Below are positions 8,411-17,417 of a DNA stretch of 64,000 nt, piece after piece (positions within the stretch are counted from its first letter, which is position 1; every line of letters starts with the position of its first letter). The DNA comes from an uncultured Bacteroidota bacterium (lineage in GTDB: Bacteria; Bacteroidota; Bacteroidia; Flavobacteriales; Flavobacteriaceae), in the NCBI GenBank assembly GCA_902620455.1, contig CACNIG010000006.1:1-64000 (forward strand). Direction: 5' to 3'. The position numbers and the translations under genes are program-made. The notes under the pieces were generated by a model. That model did no database searches. It was not told the origin of the DNA and worked only from the letters and a program-made list of their open reading frames with translations.

Positions 8411-9348
8411 ATTAATAAATTAACTGTTTGGATTAAAAATATAACTAGTAAATTTATAAAAACTATAATCAAAGTAGTAGATATATGACTTTTTGTCTTG
8501 GAGAAAATCAGATGGTGTATATGGTTTTTGTCAGCCACAAAAGGTGATTTTCTCTCTAATATTCTTTTAAAAACAATTCTAATCATATCAATTATTGGAT
8601 AGAATAAAATTGAGATGACAAAAATTAACTTATGAACATCATACTGTTCTTTTATTATATAATCTTGTGATAAAATAAAAATAACATATATACTAACTAT
8701 CCCTCCAATAAATAATGAGCCAGAGTCTCCGAGGAAAACCTTAGATTCTTTTTTAAAATTAAAATAAAATAAAGGTAAAAGTGAAGCTGTAATAATATAG
8801 GAGAGATTTGTTAAAGGTGAAGTAGTTGCTGAGAAAAACTCAAACATTAGAATAAATAATGTTACAATTGACAAAGCAAGACCATCAATACCATCAATGA
8901 AATTAATAGAATTAACTATAGCAACAATTATAAATATTGTTAAAGCTTGAGCCGTAATTCTATTTAATTCAAATATTCCAAAAACACCATGTAAATTGTC
9001 AATTAATAAGCCATTGTCAATAAAAATTTTAGCTGCAATAATTTGAAAAATAAATTTTAATTTAAAATCTACATTATATATATCATCGTAAAGACCAACT
9101 AAAACAAGGAGACCTATTGGAATCAAAAAAGAATAATCAAAAATTGTAACTCCAATAAAATAATTAAAAATACTAATTAGAAATATAGTACTAAAAATTG
9201 CTAAACCACCTGATCTAGTAGCAATTGTTTTATGAGATGATCTGTTCTTTATGTCATCAATTATTGATTTTTTTAAAAAAAAATTTTGAAATATTAGAAT
9301 CATTAGAAAAGATAATGATAAGGCAGAAATTGCAAGTCTAAAATCCAT
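8407..9348 (-). CDS. Undecaprenyl-phosphate sugar-1-phosphate transferase (WecA/TagO/MraY family)
   Basis: 313 residues with about ten membrane segments. Family motifs are present in order: SHKTIATRSGGLAIF near the N-terminus, LVGLYDDIYN (metal/catalytic Asp pair), NSINFIDGIDGLA (catalytic loop), VFLGDSGSLFIGG and the cytoplasmic KNHIHHLIF. These enzymes start O-antigen or teichoic-type glycan synthesis by moving HexNAc-1-phosphate from UDP-sugar to undecaprenyl phosphate. It lies divergent from the large glycan operon and probably primes the glycan built there. MraY itself is less likely given this neighbourhood. Confidence 0.92.
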   Translation of the reverse strand: MDFRLAISALSLSFLMILIFQNFFLKKSIIDDIKNRSSHKTIATRSGGLAIFSTIFLISIFNYFIGVTIFDYSFLIPIGLLVLVGLYDDIYNVDFKLKFIFQIIAAKIFIDNGLLIDNLHGVFGIFELNRITAQALTIFIIVAIVNSINFIDGIDGLALSIVTLFILMFEFFSATTSPLTNLSYIITASLLPLFYFNFKKESKVFLGDSGSLFIGGIVSIYVIFILSQDYIIKEQYDVHKLIFVISILFYPIIDMIRIVFKRILERKSPFVADKNHIHHLIFSKTKSHISTTLIIVFINLLVIFLIQTVNLLI

Positions 9349-9397
9349 ACATAAATTTAAAGTTTTAATTATTATTTAAATAAAAAAATAAAATAAG

Positions 9398-9428
9398 TTG
9401 TAAAATTGATATATATCAAGTACTTTTG
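9398..9428 (+). promoter_or_regulatory. Bacteroidota housekeeping promoter of the glycan operon
   Basis: A -33 TTG (9398-9400) lies 20 bases before TACTTTTG (9421-9428), a full match to the -7 element TAnnTTTG. Start of transcription would be near 9435, about 17 bases before the regulator ATG. No other convincing promoter was found before about 20.3 kb. Confidence 0.6.
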
Positions 9429-9451
9429 TTACTTAAAATATATATTACTCT

Positions 9452-9964
9452 ATGTTAAACAAAATAATTACCTCAAAAACTCGATTGAGATTATTAATTA
9501 AATTTTTTATCTCTCAAACAAATAGAGGATATCTAAATGGTTTAGCAGCAGAGATGGGGGAATCAACTAATTCCATAAGAAAAGAACTTAACCATTTATT
9601 CGATGCGGGTTATCTTAATAAGGTAAAAAAAGACAATAAAGTAGAATACCTTGTAAATTCTAATCACCCTTTATACGAGACTTTAAGAAAAGTTGTGCTA
9701 AAACATCTTGGTCTAGAAGATATAGTCGAAAATGTATTAGATAGAATAGGAAATGTAAAAAAAATTATACTGATTGGAGATTATGCTGAAGGTAAAGACA
9801 CAGGGAGCATTGAGATTATTTTAGTTGGTAATAATCTTAACATGGATTATGTAAATAATTTAGAATTAAAAATTGAAAAAATAATTGATAGAAAGGTAAC
9901 TTTTTATCTTTCTTCAAAATTTCTCTCTAATAAAAAAAATATAATACTATATGAGCAGGTTTAA
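9452..9964 (+). CDS. Winged-helix regulator with C-terminal nucleotidyltransferase-like domain
   Basis: 170 residues. Residues 1-70 form a winged helix (helix-turn-helix GLAAEMGESTNSIRKELNHL, wing VKKDNKVEYLVNSNHPL). Residues 95-170 (IILIGDYAEGKDTGSIEIILVG and NLELKIEKIIDRKVTFYLSS) resemble a degenerate MNT/nucleotidyltransferase fold without an obvious GSxxxGxxxxxSDxD active site. Genes of this shape often stand first in Bacteroidota and Leptospira polysaccharide loci. It is the first gene of the operon behind a good promoter and overlaps the next gene by 14 bases, so a role in controlling the glycan locus is likely but inferred. Confidence 0.8.
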   Translation: MLNKIITSKTRLRLLIKFFISQTNRGYLNGLAAEMGESTNSIRKELNHLFDAGYLNKVKKDNKVEYLVNSNHPLYETLRKVVLKHLGLEDIVENVLDRIGNVKKIILIGDYAEGKDTGSIEIILVGNNLNMDYVNNLELKIEKIIDRKVTFYLSSKFLSNKKNIILYEQV

Positions 9965-10310
9965 TTATTTAGAATCTGAAGTACGTCCCTGGGGAAGATA
10001 TTTTGTACTTCATGATGAAGCTAATTATAAGATTAAAAGAATTGAAGTCGAAACGGGAAAGAGATTATCCTATCAATATCATTATAAAAGATCAGAGATG
10101 TGGACTATTATTGAAGGAAATGCTAAAATTACTTTAGATGATAAAACACATATTCTTAAACCAGGAGAATCTATTAAAATACCTAGAAAGTCTAAACATA
10201 GGGTAGAAAATGTAGGCCAGTCTTCTCTTGTTTTTATAGAAATACAAACTGGAGATTATTTTGGTGAAGATGATATAGTTAGGATAGAGGATGATTTTAA
10301 CAGAAAATAA
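9951..10310 (+). CDS. Stand-alone cupin, mannose-6-phosphate isomerase type II C-terminal domain
   Basis: 119 residues matching the ManC/AlgA C-terminal cupin: RPWGRYFVLHDEANYKIKRI, then LSYQYHYKRSEMWTIIEGNA and PGESIKIPRKSKHRVENVG, with metal ligands His/Glu/His. In fused enzymes this domain isomerises mannose-6-phosphate/fructose-6-phosphate. No GDP-mannose pyrophosphorylase domain is attached. It may isomerise another sugar phosphate for the adjacent nucleotidyltransferase. It overlaps both neighbours by one to fourteen bases. Confidence 0.87.
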   Translation: MSRFNYLESEVRPWGRYFVLHDEANYKIKRIEVETGKRLSYQYHYKRSEMWTIIEGNAKITLDDKTHILKPGESIKIPRKSKHRVENVGQSSLVFIEIQTGDYFGEDDIVRIEDDFNRK

Positions 10311-10735
10311 TGAAAAAAAAAGCAATTATTGTATCGGGATATTTCAATCCTATTCATAAGGGACATATCGAATATTTCAATTTAGCAAAACAACTAGCTG
10401 ATAATTTGTTTGTTATAGTTAACAACGATTTTCAGAGAGAGTTAAAGGGATCAAAACTATTTATGTTGGAAGATGAAAGAAAAATTATTGTTGAGCAAAT
10501 TAGAGTTGTTGATAAAGTTTTTTTGTCTGTAGACAAAGATAAATCTGTATCAGAAACTTTGAAAAAAATTTACTCTTTCTATTCAAAAGACTATCAACTA
10601 ATGTTTGCTAATGGAGGTGATCAATCTAATAAAAGTATACCTGAGGCTGAAATATGTAAAATCCTTGGAATAAATCTTGTAGATGGATTAGGAGATAAAA
10701 TTCAGTCATCTTCCTGGCTACTAAAAAAAAAATAA
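10310..10735 (+). CDS. Cytidylyltransferase-like (TagD/RfaE type) nucleotidyltransferase
   Basis: 141 residues with the HxGH signature GYFNPIHKGHIEYF at residues 10-23, which binds the nucleotide phosphates in glycerol-3-phosphate and heptose-phosphate nucleotidyltransferases. Conserved later regions are VIVNNDFQRELKG and FANGGDQSNKSIPEAEIC; the C-terminal ISSTxI/R motif is replaced by IQSSSWLL. It should activate a small phosphorylated alcohol or sugar as a CDP or ADP derivative for the surface glycan. The exact substrate is unknown. Confidence 0.85.
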   Translation: MKKKAIIVSGYFNPIHKGHIEYFNLAKQLADNLFVIVNNDFQRELKGSKLFMLEDERKIIVEQIRVVDKVFLSVDKDKSVSETLKKIYSFYSKDYQLMFANGGDQSNKSIPEAEICKILGINLVDGLGDKIQSSSWLLKKK

Positions 10736-10736
10736 A

Positions 10737-12110
10737 ATGAAATCAAAAGAAATTTGCTGCATTGGTGCTGGTTATGTTGGAGGTCCAACAATGGCAGTCA
10801 TTGCATACAATTGTCCTAAATATAATATTACAGTTGTTGACTCAAATAAATCAAGGATAAACCAATGGAATGGTCCTGTTGAAAACCTACCCATTTATGA
10901 ACCTGGGTTAAAAGAGATTATTAGTGATGTAAGAGATAAAAATTTAGTATTTAGTGATAAAATTGAAGAATCAATTAAAAAAGCAGATATTATTTTTATT
11001 GCAGTAAACACACCAACAAAAACTGATGGTAAGGGAAGGGGTATGGCTGCAGATTTGACAAATGTTAAAAAATGTGCTGAGTTAATAGCAAAATCATCAT
11101 CGTCAGATAAAATAATTGTTGAAAAATCAACAGCTCCTGTAGGAACAGGAGAAAAAATAAAAACAGTTTTAAAATCTATAAATTCCAAAAATAAATTTCA
11201 AGTTGTATCAAATCCAGAATTTCTTGCGGAGGGAACAGCGATAAATGATTTGATGAATCCAGATAGAGTATTAATAGGGGGAGAAGAATCTAGAGAAGGC
11301 TTTGAGGCAGTTAATACCATTGCTAATATTTATAAACAGTGGCTCCCTAATAATAAAATTATTTTAACAAACCTGTGGTCATCAGAACTCTCTAAGCTTG
11401 CCTCGAATGCTTTTTTAGCTCAACGAATATCATCTATTAATAGTCTTTCTGCTTTGTGTGAAAAAACTGGAGCAAAAATTAATGAAGTTTCTAAGTCTGT
11501 TGGAATGGACTCAAGAATTGGATCAAAGTTTTTGCAATCATCCGTAGGATTTGGAGGATCATGTTTTAAAAAAGATATTCTAAACCTAGTTTATTTGTGT
11601 CAATACTTTAATCTTCCGGAAGTCGCTGAATATTGGCATAATGTTTTAAAAATTAATGAATATCAAAAAGAACGATTCTTCGATAAAATACATAAATCCC
11701 TTAAGGATATAAAACAACCAACTGTATCACTTCTAGGGTGGGCATTTAAAAAAAACACTAATGACAGTAGAGAGTCAGCTTCAATAGACATAGCAAAGAA
11801 ACTATTAGAAAATAATTATTCAGTAAATGTATATGACCCTATGGTTAATGATAAAACTATTATTGATGACTTAAATAACCTATCAGTTTTGAACTTAGAA
11901 AAATTAAATATTTTCTCAACTGTTGAGGAAGCTGTTCAAAATTCACATGCTATTTGCATACTTACTGAGTGGGATGAATTTCAGTCACTTGATTATACTT
12001 TTTTATCAAAGTTAATGCAGGAAGCAATTTTATTTTTAGATGGAAGAAACATTATCCAAAAGGATAGAGTAGCTAAAATATTTGAAAACACACAGTCGAT
12101 TGACACATAA
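10737..12110 (+). CDS. ugd: UDP-glucose 6-dehydrogenase, animal/plant-like type
   Basis: 457 residues. NAD-binding motif GAGYVGGPTMAVIA is at residues 8-21, NPEFLAEGTA near 160, and catalytic cysteine Cys276 lies in GFGGSCFKKD. The C-terminal UDP-binding domain holds LGWAFKKNTNDSRESA. Cys276 has the same number as the catalytic Cys of human UGDH, and the chain resembles the long eukaryote-like branch (MKSKEICCIGAGYVGGPT) rather than the short enterobacterial Ugd. It oxidises UDP-glucose to UDP-glucuronate, which the UXS-like enzyme two genes downstream can decarboxylate to UDP-xylose. Confidence 0.93.
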   Translation: MKSKEICCIGAGYVGGPTMAVIAYNCPKYNITVVDSNKSRINQWNGPVENLPIYEPGLKEIISDVRDKNLVFSDKIEESIKKADIIFIAVNTPTKTDGKGRGMAADLTNVKKCAELIAKSSSSDKIIVEKSTAPVGTGEKIKTVLKSINSKNKFQVVSNPEFLAEGTAINDLMNPDRVLIGGEESREGFEAVNTIANIYKQWLPNNKIILTNLWSSELSKLASNAFLAQRISSINSLSALCEKTGAKINEVSKSVGMDSRIGSKFLQSSVGFGGSCFKKDILNLVYLCQYFNLPEVAEYWHNVLKINEYQKERFFDKIHKSLKDIKQPTVSLLGWAFKKNTNDSRESASIDIAKKLLENNYSVNVYDPMVNDKTIIDDLNNLSVLNLEKLNIFSTVEEAVQNSHAICILTEWDEFQSLDYTFLSKLMQEAILFLDGRNIIQKDRVAKIFENTQSIDT

Positions 12111-12118
12111 TTACAAAA

Positions 12119-13819
12119 ATGATTTTATCAAAAATTAGAACTTTTTTTGGGCTTTCTAAAACACTGTTTAAGGTGTTAAACAGAAACGAAAAGAATAATT
12201 TTTTCAGCTATTTAGTGCTTTCTGTACTTAATACTTTTTTAGAGTTAGTATCAATATCAGTAATTATATTAATGTTATTTATGATATCTGGTCAAAACAT
12301 TTCAGACTCTAGCTTTAATGTTTTATTTGAATTAATTCCATTTTCAAAGACCATACAAAGTTTGGCTTTATTAATGATCTCTATAGTTATATTTAAAACT
12401 TTTTATCAAGTTATTTTTAATTATAATCAAGAAAAAATCTCATACAATATAACAAGAAGAGTAAATATCTCTCTCTTTAAAAAATTTATCAACTCAAAAT
12501 ACATTGACTATACAGATAAAAGTTCAGCAGATATTATAAGGCTGCTTAATAATGAATCTATTAGGCTTGGAAATCAAATTATATCTCCATTTATTACTGT
12601 AATTAATGAATCATTTTTATTATTATTTATTATTTCATATATATTCTTTTATGATCTATTTCTTGGTTTGATGTTTACAATAATTTCTGTAATACTTTTG
12701 ATATCATTTAATCTTTCAATAAATAAGATAATTAAAAGGTTAGGTTACGATCTTACAAAGTCAAACACAGCAAGAATTAAGCTTGTTAATGAGAGTTATA
12801 AAGGATTTGACACAATTAAACTATTAAATAAACAGAGCAGTTTTATTGAAAAGTTTGAAGAGGTTACTAAAAATCTAACTGATGTAGCATTTAAAAATTT
12901 ATTCTATTTAAAACTTCCAAAAAGTATTTTTGAGTTAATAATATTTGTTTTAGTTTTTATTCTCATTATTATTTTAAATATGAGTAATAATCAAGATCTA
13001 CTTATTTCATATTTAAGTGTATCTGCAGTAACAATTTATAAAATTATACCATCTTTAAATAAACTTACAAATGCATTTCAAGGGATTCAATACTTCTCAG
13101 TTCCATTTAAAGAAATAAATAATTATTTAAAAATCAAGGAAGAAGATGACAGACCATCAGCATCAAAAAATTTTAACACAATTTATTTAAAAGGTGTCTA
13201 TTTTAAATATAAAAAAGAGGGAATAATTAATAATATTAATTTTTTAATAAAAAAGAACGACTTTATAGGAATATATGGGCCAAGTGGATCAGGAAAATCA
13301 ACTTTAATTAAAATTATTTTAGGTCTTTTAGACCCTGTCCATGGTGAAATCTTATTTAATAATAATTTAGCTCAAACAAAAGATTTGAGGGGTCTTTGTT
13401 CATATGTTCCTCAAGATTCAATTATTTTGGATGAAGATATATACACTAATATTTCCTTAGAATTTGATAAATCAAAAATTGATAAAGATAGAGTCTTGAA
13501 TGTTCTTGAAAAAGTTGATTTAATACAAAAATTTAATAAAAGTTTAAATGATCCTCTTGGAGATAGCGGTATTAAGATTTCTGGTGGTCAGAAACAAAGA
13601 ATTGCTATTGCAAGAGCTCTATACAATAATAGAAGTCTTTTAATCTTGGATGAATCTACAAGTAATCTAGATGGAAAAGTTGAAGACAAAATAATTTCAT
13701 TATTAGAAAAACTCAGTAATGAAATAACAATTATTATTATATCTCATAAAACGTCATCTTTAAAAAAGTGTAAATCGTTATATGAAATGAAAAAAGGAAA
13801 AATAAGTCAAATTAAATGA
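12119..13819 (+). CDS. ABC transporter, fused membrane and ATPase domains (MsbA/flippase-like)
   Basis: 566 residues with six membrane helices in residues 25-320, then an ATPase domain. It shows Walker A GPSGSGKSTL (about 386-395), Q-loop YVPQDSIILDEDIYTNI, signature ISGGQKQRIAIARAL and Walker B LLILDESTSNLD, followed by the H-loop IIISHKT. All catalytic motifs are intact. Given its place between UDP-sugar enzymes and glycosyltransferases, it probably flips or exports a lipid-linked glycan, as PglK/WlaB-type transporters do. Its stop overlaps the next gene by 4 bases. Confidence 0.93.
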   Translation: MILSKIRTFFGLSKTLFKVLNRNEKNNFFSYLVLSVLNTFLELVSISVIILMLFMISGQNISDSSFNVLFELIPFSKTIQSLALLMISIVIFKTFYQVIFNYNQEKISYNITRRVNISLFKKFINSKYIDYTDKSSADIIRLLNNESIRLGNQIISPFITVINESFLLLFIISYIFFYDLFLGLMFTIISVILLISFNLSINKIIKRLGYDLTKSNTARIKLVNESYKGFDTIKLLNKQSSFIEKFEEVTKNLTDVAFKNLFYLKLPKSIFELIIFVLVFILIIILNMSNNQDLLISYLSVSAVTIYKIIPSLNKLTNAFQGIQYFSVPFKEINNYLKIKEEDDRPSASKNFNTIYLKGVYFKYKKEGIINNINFLIKKNDFIGIYGPSGSGKSTLIKIILGLLDPVHGEILFNNNLAQTKDLRGLCSYVPQDSIILDEDIYTNISLEFDKSKIDKDRVLNVLEKVDLIQKFNKSLNDPLGDSGIKISGGQKQRIAIARALYNNRSLLILDESTSNLDGKVEDKIISLLEKLSNEITIIIISHKTSSLKKCKSLYEMKKGKISQIK

Positions 13820-14751
13820 AAACTATTTTAATATCAGGTTGTGCAGGATTTATTGGTCAGAATCTCATTGCTAGGTTAATTGATAAAAATAAAATTATAG
13901 GGATAGATAATCTTTACTCAAGTAATTTTGCTTCGCTTGATAATTTTAAAAAAATTAAAAATTTTGAGTTTATAAAAAAATCAATAATAGATATACCTGA
14001 GATAGATTCAGAAATTGATATTATTATCAACCTAGCGTGCCCTGCAAGCCCTCCATTATATCAAAAAGACCCCATATTTACTTTGGATACGAATTATATT
14101 GGAACAAAAACACTGTTAGAATTAGCAAGAAAAAAATCAGCGATTTTTATTCAAGCAAGTACTAGTGAAATATATGGAGACCCCTTAGTTCATCCACAAA
14201 GTGAAAATTATTTTGGAAATGTTAATACAACAGGTGTCAGGTCATGTTATGATGAGGGAAAAAGAATTGCCGAAACTTTATGTTATGAATACAGAAAAAT
14301 CTATGATGTAAAAACAAGAATAGTTAGAATTTTTAATACTTACGGGCCTGGAATGATGCCTAATGATGGAAGAGTAATTAGCAACTTTTTAGTAAATAGT
14401 ATTAGAGGTATTCCCCTAAAAATATATGGGGACGGAAACAAAACAAGAAGCTTCTGTTATATAGGTGATATGATTGACGCTTTTTTAAAAGTAATCGAAA
14501 TCGATTTTGACTTCCCTATTAATCTTGGAAACAACTCTGAAATCTCTTTAAATCAATTAGCAAATTTAATTATCACTAATTATGGAGATAATGGAATTGA
14601 AATTTTAGAGGCAACACAAGATGACCCTAAAACTAGAAAACCAGACATAACAAAAGCAGAAAAAATTCTTGGCTGGACCCCTAGTGTACCAATTGAGGAT
14701 GGAATCCATGACACATATAATTATTTTAAAAAATATTTAGATGAGTTTTAA
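13816..14751 (+). CDS. UDP-glucuronate decarboxylase (UDP-xylose synthase-like)
   Basis: 311 residues, an extended short-chain dehydrogenase. Key motifs are GCAGFIGQNL (NAD binding), NLACPASPPLYQKDPI, the STSEIYGDPLVHPQ stretch and GVRSCYDEGKRIAET with catalytic Tyr-x3-Lys, then NTYGPGM and GDGNKTRSFCY. These are distinctive of UXS rather than galactose epimerases. It converts UDP-glucuronate to UDP-xylose with NAD retained, and pairs functionally with the UDP-glucose dehydrogenase upstream. Confidence 0.92.
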   Translation: MKTILISGCAGFIGQNLIARLIDKNKIIGIDNLYSSNFASLDNFKKIKNFEFIKKSIIDIPEIDSEIDIIINLACPASPPLYQKDPIFTLDTNYIGTKTLLELARKKSAIFIQASTSEIYGDPLVHPQSENYFGNVNTTGVRSCYDEGKRIAETLCYEYRKIYDVKTRIVRIFNTYGPGMMPNDGRVISNFLVNSIRGIPLKIYGDGNKTRSFCYIGDMIDAFLKVIEIDFDFPINLGNNSEISLNQLANLIITNYGDNGIEILEATQDDPKTRKPDITKAEKILGWTPSVPIEDGIHDTYNYFKKYLDEF

Positions 14752-16237
14752 AAAAGAAAAAATAAATATTTCATACTTAAATTTAGCTGCTCAAAGTCCT
14801 TCACTTGAGCTAAACCTATCTTTAAGTGAAAAAATCCACAGAAAAGATTCACGAAATAAACATATTGTATTTATGTGTAACAAAGCATTAAAAAGTTGCT
14901 CTGTAAATATCTTACATAAAAAGAGTGTATGTAATTTATGTGTTTATAAAGCAAAAGAAGGATTTAGATTATTTAAAGAAAGAAACCCAAATTCACAATT
15001 AGTTAATATATCAAGAAAAAATTTGAGTGATCTAGAAAATGAAGAAATTTCTAATGAGGTTAAAAAAGAAATTCTTTTTGGAGTTCATTCAACAATAGGC
15101 TCACAATTAAGACTTGATGATATGGGCCTTTTAGATAGAAGATGGAAAAAAATTGAAAAAAAAATGTTGGAATCATCAAAATCGCTCTATAGCTACTTTA
15201 ATTTATTTATGCAGAATAAAAATATACTGAATTTTGTAATTTTTAATGGTAGATTAAGTTGCGCAAGACCCTTAATACAGGCATCTAAACAGAATAAAAT
15301 TAACTATTATTTGTTCGATGCTGCTATTAATGGTAAAGTGCCAATGTATTCCAAAAATGAAATGTTCCATTCAATTAGTTTTGAAAAAAGAAATGCTTTG
15401 AAGACTTATTTAAAGTTCTTTAAAGAATCAAAAAAATTGGCGGAAGATTACATGAACTACAAACTTAACAAAATTGCTGTCAGTGATTTTTCATACACAA
15501 AGAATCAGAGAGAAAGTTATCTAGAAGATTCTATTTTAACGAAGAAGAAACCTCTAATATCTGTATTTACATCGAGTGACGACGAATACAGATTTATAGG
15601 GTCTGATTGGGCCAAATATGGTATTGTTGATCAGGTTAATTCAATATATACACTAATTAATTCAGGATTACAAAAAGATTATGATTTTATAATTAAAATG
15701 CATCCAAATCAAAATAATATTCATAAATCAATAAAAAAGAAGTATTCTGAACTTTCAGAAAATATTACCGTTATATATCCTGAAAGCAAATCTGACACAT
15801 ATGAATTAATAAGAAAGTCTGAAATCATTATTAATTTCTGTTCAAGTGTTGGAATTGAATCTAATTATCTCAGAAAGACTGTTATTCAAATTGGACCAAG
15901 TAGGTTTAGAGAATTTCCTGCTGCTAATTATGTTAGAGATGCAAAAGATGCTGTTAAATTAATTAAATCTAAAAAATTTAAAATTATGCCATTAAGAGCA
16001 TCAATTCTCTGGTTTACATATCAGATGAAGTCTTCCTTTGAACTTCCTGCATATAAATATCATGAAGATGGTGTGTTCAGTTTTGGAGATAAATTTATTA
16101 AAGCTCCATTTAAATATAGGATAATGAGTGTGTATGATAAGTTATACTATAATATATCAAAAGGTGATTTTTCTTTTATTAAAAATTTTAAACTTTACTT
16201 TAATAATTTAATCTATGGAACAACAAAAGTTAATTAA
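14741..16237 (+). CDS. Capsule-type GT-B glycosyltransferase-like protein with N-terminal Cys cluster
   Basis: 498 residues, no named family recognised with certainty. Near the N-terminus lies a four-cysteine cluster, C46-x6-C53-x10-C64-x2-C67. The C-terminal half looks like a GT-B donor domain: KPLISVFTSSDDEYR, DFIIKMHPNQNN and INFCSSVGIESNYLRKTVI resemble capsule synthesis and CDP-glycerol/Kdo transferase-like folds where His and the CSSVGxE loop bind the sugar nucleotide. No membrane helix is evident. Position in the middle of the glycan operon (11-base overlap with the upstream gene) supports a glycan assembly role. Confidence 0.65.
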   Translation: MSFKKEKINISYLNLAAQSPSLELNLSLSEKIHRKDSRNKHIVFMCNKALKSCSVNILHKKSVCNLCVYKAKEGFRLFKERNPNSQLVNISRKNLSDLENEEISNEVKKEILFGVHSTIGSQLRLDDMGLLDRRWKKIEKKMLESSKSLYSYFNLFMQNKNILNFVIFNGRLSCARPLIQASKQNKINYYLFDAAINGKVPMYSKNEMFHSISFEKRNALKTYLKFFKESKKLAEDYMNYKLNKIAVSDFSYTKNQRESYLEDSILTKKKPLISVFTSSDDEYRFIGSDWAKYGIVDQVNSIYTLINSGLQKDYDFIIKMHPNQNNIHKSIKKKYSELSENITVIYPESKSDTYELIRKSEIIINFCSSVGIESNYLRKTVIQIGPSRFREFPAANYVRDAKDAVKLIKSKKFKIMPLRASILWFTYQMKSSFELPAYKYHEDGVFSFGDKFIKAPFKYRIMSVYDKLYYNISKGDFSFIKNFKLYFNNLIYGTTKVN

Positions 16238-16238
16238 A

Positions 16239-16529
16239 ATGAATATATACGTTGATATTGATAATACAATTTGTGAAACAATCGGGGTTGAGTATGAAAA
16301 AGCTACACCGATTAAGCACAACATTAAAAAAATTAACCTGCTTTATGATAAGGGGAATAATATTACATATTGGACTGCCAGAGGAACAGTTTCAAAAAAA
16401 AATTACTACGACCTTACTCACGGGCAATTATCATCTTGGGGGTGTAAGTTCCACAAACTAATAGTTGGAGAAAAGCCTGCATATGATTTATTGATCTGTG
16501 ATAAAACCAAAAGAATAGAAGAAATTTAA
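16239..16529 (+). CDS. Small HAD-superfamily phosphatase-like protein
   Basis: 96 residues from ATG 16239, which sits one base after the upstream stop and directly precedes the conserved start MNIYVDIDNTIC; an alternative ATG at 16215 would add eight residues. Motif I is DIDNTI (nucleophile and acid Asp), motif II is YWTAR, and the domain ends DLLICDKTKR (motif IV-like acid). No cap domain is present, as in KdsC-type C0 phosphatases. Directly followed by NeuB-like and CMP-transferase genes, it may dephosphorylate the 9- or 8-phosphate product of the NeuB-like enzyme; that is inference. Confidence 0.72.
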   Translation: MNIYVDIDNTICETIGVEYEKATPIKHNIKKINLLYDKGNNITYWTARGTVSKKNYYDLTHGQLSSWGCKFHKLIVGEKPAYDLLICDKTKRIEEI

Positions 16530-16550
16530 ATAATATAACTAGTTTTGAAT

Positions 16551-17417
16551 ATGAAATACAGGAAACCTATTTTAGTAGCTGAGATTGGCTGTAATCACAT
16601 GGGAAGTATAGAAATTGCACTAGATCTTATAAAAATTGCAAAAGATTGTGGAGCAGATTATGCCAAGTTTCAAAAAAGAACAAATAAAGAGTTGTTATCA
16701 AAGGATCAGTACAATGCTCCTCATCCTAATCCTGTTAATTCTTATGGAGACACATATGGAGAGCATAGAGAAAAATTAGAATTTGATTTAAAAACTCATA
16801 TTAAGCTTAAAGATTTCTGTGAAAGTATAAATATTGGCTATTCTACCTCAGTTTGGGATATGACAAGTGCAAAAGAAATCGCAAGTATATCGCCTGATTA
16901 TATTAAAATACCATCTGCCATGAATAATCATATTGATCTTCTAGAATATTTAATTGAAAAATATTCTGGAGATATTCATATATCATCTGGTATGACATAC
17001 GACGAAGAGATATTAAAAATCCATTCTATGTTTGAAGCTAAAAAAGCTTTATCTAGACTAGTTGTTTATTCATGTACATCTGGTTATCCTGTGCCATCAG
17101 AAGATGTATGTCTTTTAGAGATAAATAAACTAAAAACAGTTTTTGGAGATAAAATTAATCAATATGGTTTTTCTGGTCATCATAAGGGAGTGGCTATAGA
17201 TATAGCAGCATATACATTAGGTGCAGTTTGGATTGAAAGACATTTTACTAAAGATAGAACTTGGAAGGGGACTGACCATGCAGCATCATTAGAGCCTCAA
17301 GGTCTTCAGAAATTAAGTAGAGATTTAGTAAATACACATAAAGCATTAAGTTATAAAAGCTCAGAGATACTTCAAATTGAAAAGGTACAAAGAGATAAAT
17401 TAAAATTCAATGGATAA
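16551..17417 (+). CDS. NeuB-family nonulosonate synthase lacking the SAF domain
   Basis: 288 residues from ATG 16551; a TTG six bases earlier is less likely. NeuB barrel motifs appear in order: VAEIGCNHMG, ADYAKFQKR (substrate Lys), DYIKIPSAMNNHIDLL, ISSGMTYDEEI, SCTSGYPVPSEDV, GFSGHHKG, WIERHFTKDR and TDHAASLEP. The enzyme condenses PEP with a sugar or sugar phosphate to a nine- or eight-carbon keto acid. The chain stops just after the barrel; the C-terminal antifreeze-like SAF domain of typical 340-350-residue NeuB is absent, and the usual SDHT has become SGHH. The substrate may differ from ManNAc. Confidence 0.85.
   Translation: MKYRKPILVAEIGCNHMGSIEIALDLIKIAKDCGADYAKFQKRTNKELLSKDQYNAPHPNPVNSYGDTYGEHREKLEFDLKTHIKLKDFCESINIGYSTSVWDMTSAKEIASISPDYIKIPSAMNNHIDLLEYLIEKYSGDIHISSGMTYDEEILKIHSMFEAKKALSRLVVYSCTSGYPVPSEDVCLLEINKLKTVFGDKINQYGFSGHHKGVAIDIAAYTLGAVWIERHFTKDRTWKGTDHAASLEPQGLQKLSRDLVNTHKALSYKSSEILQIEKVQRDKLKFNG

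Noticed and set aside
16252-16461. Alternative frame ORF within the mini-HAD gene
   Set aside because: The other frame carries the conserved HAD motifs DIDNTI and YWTAR; this one shows nothing recognisable.
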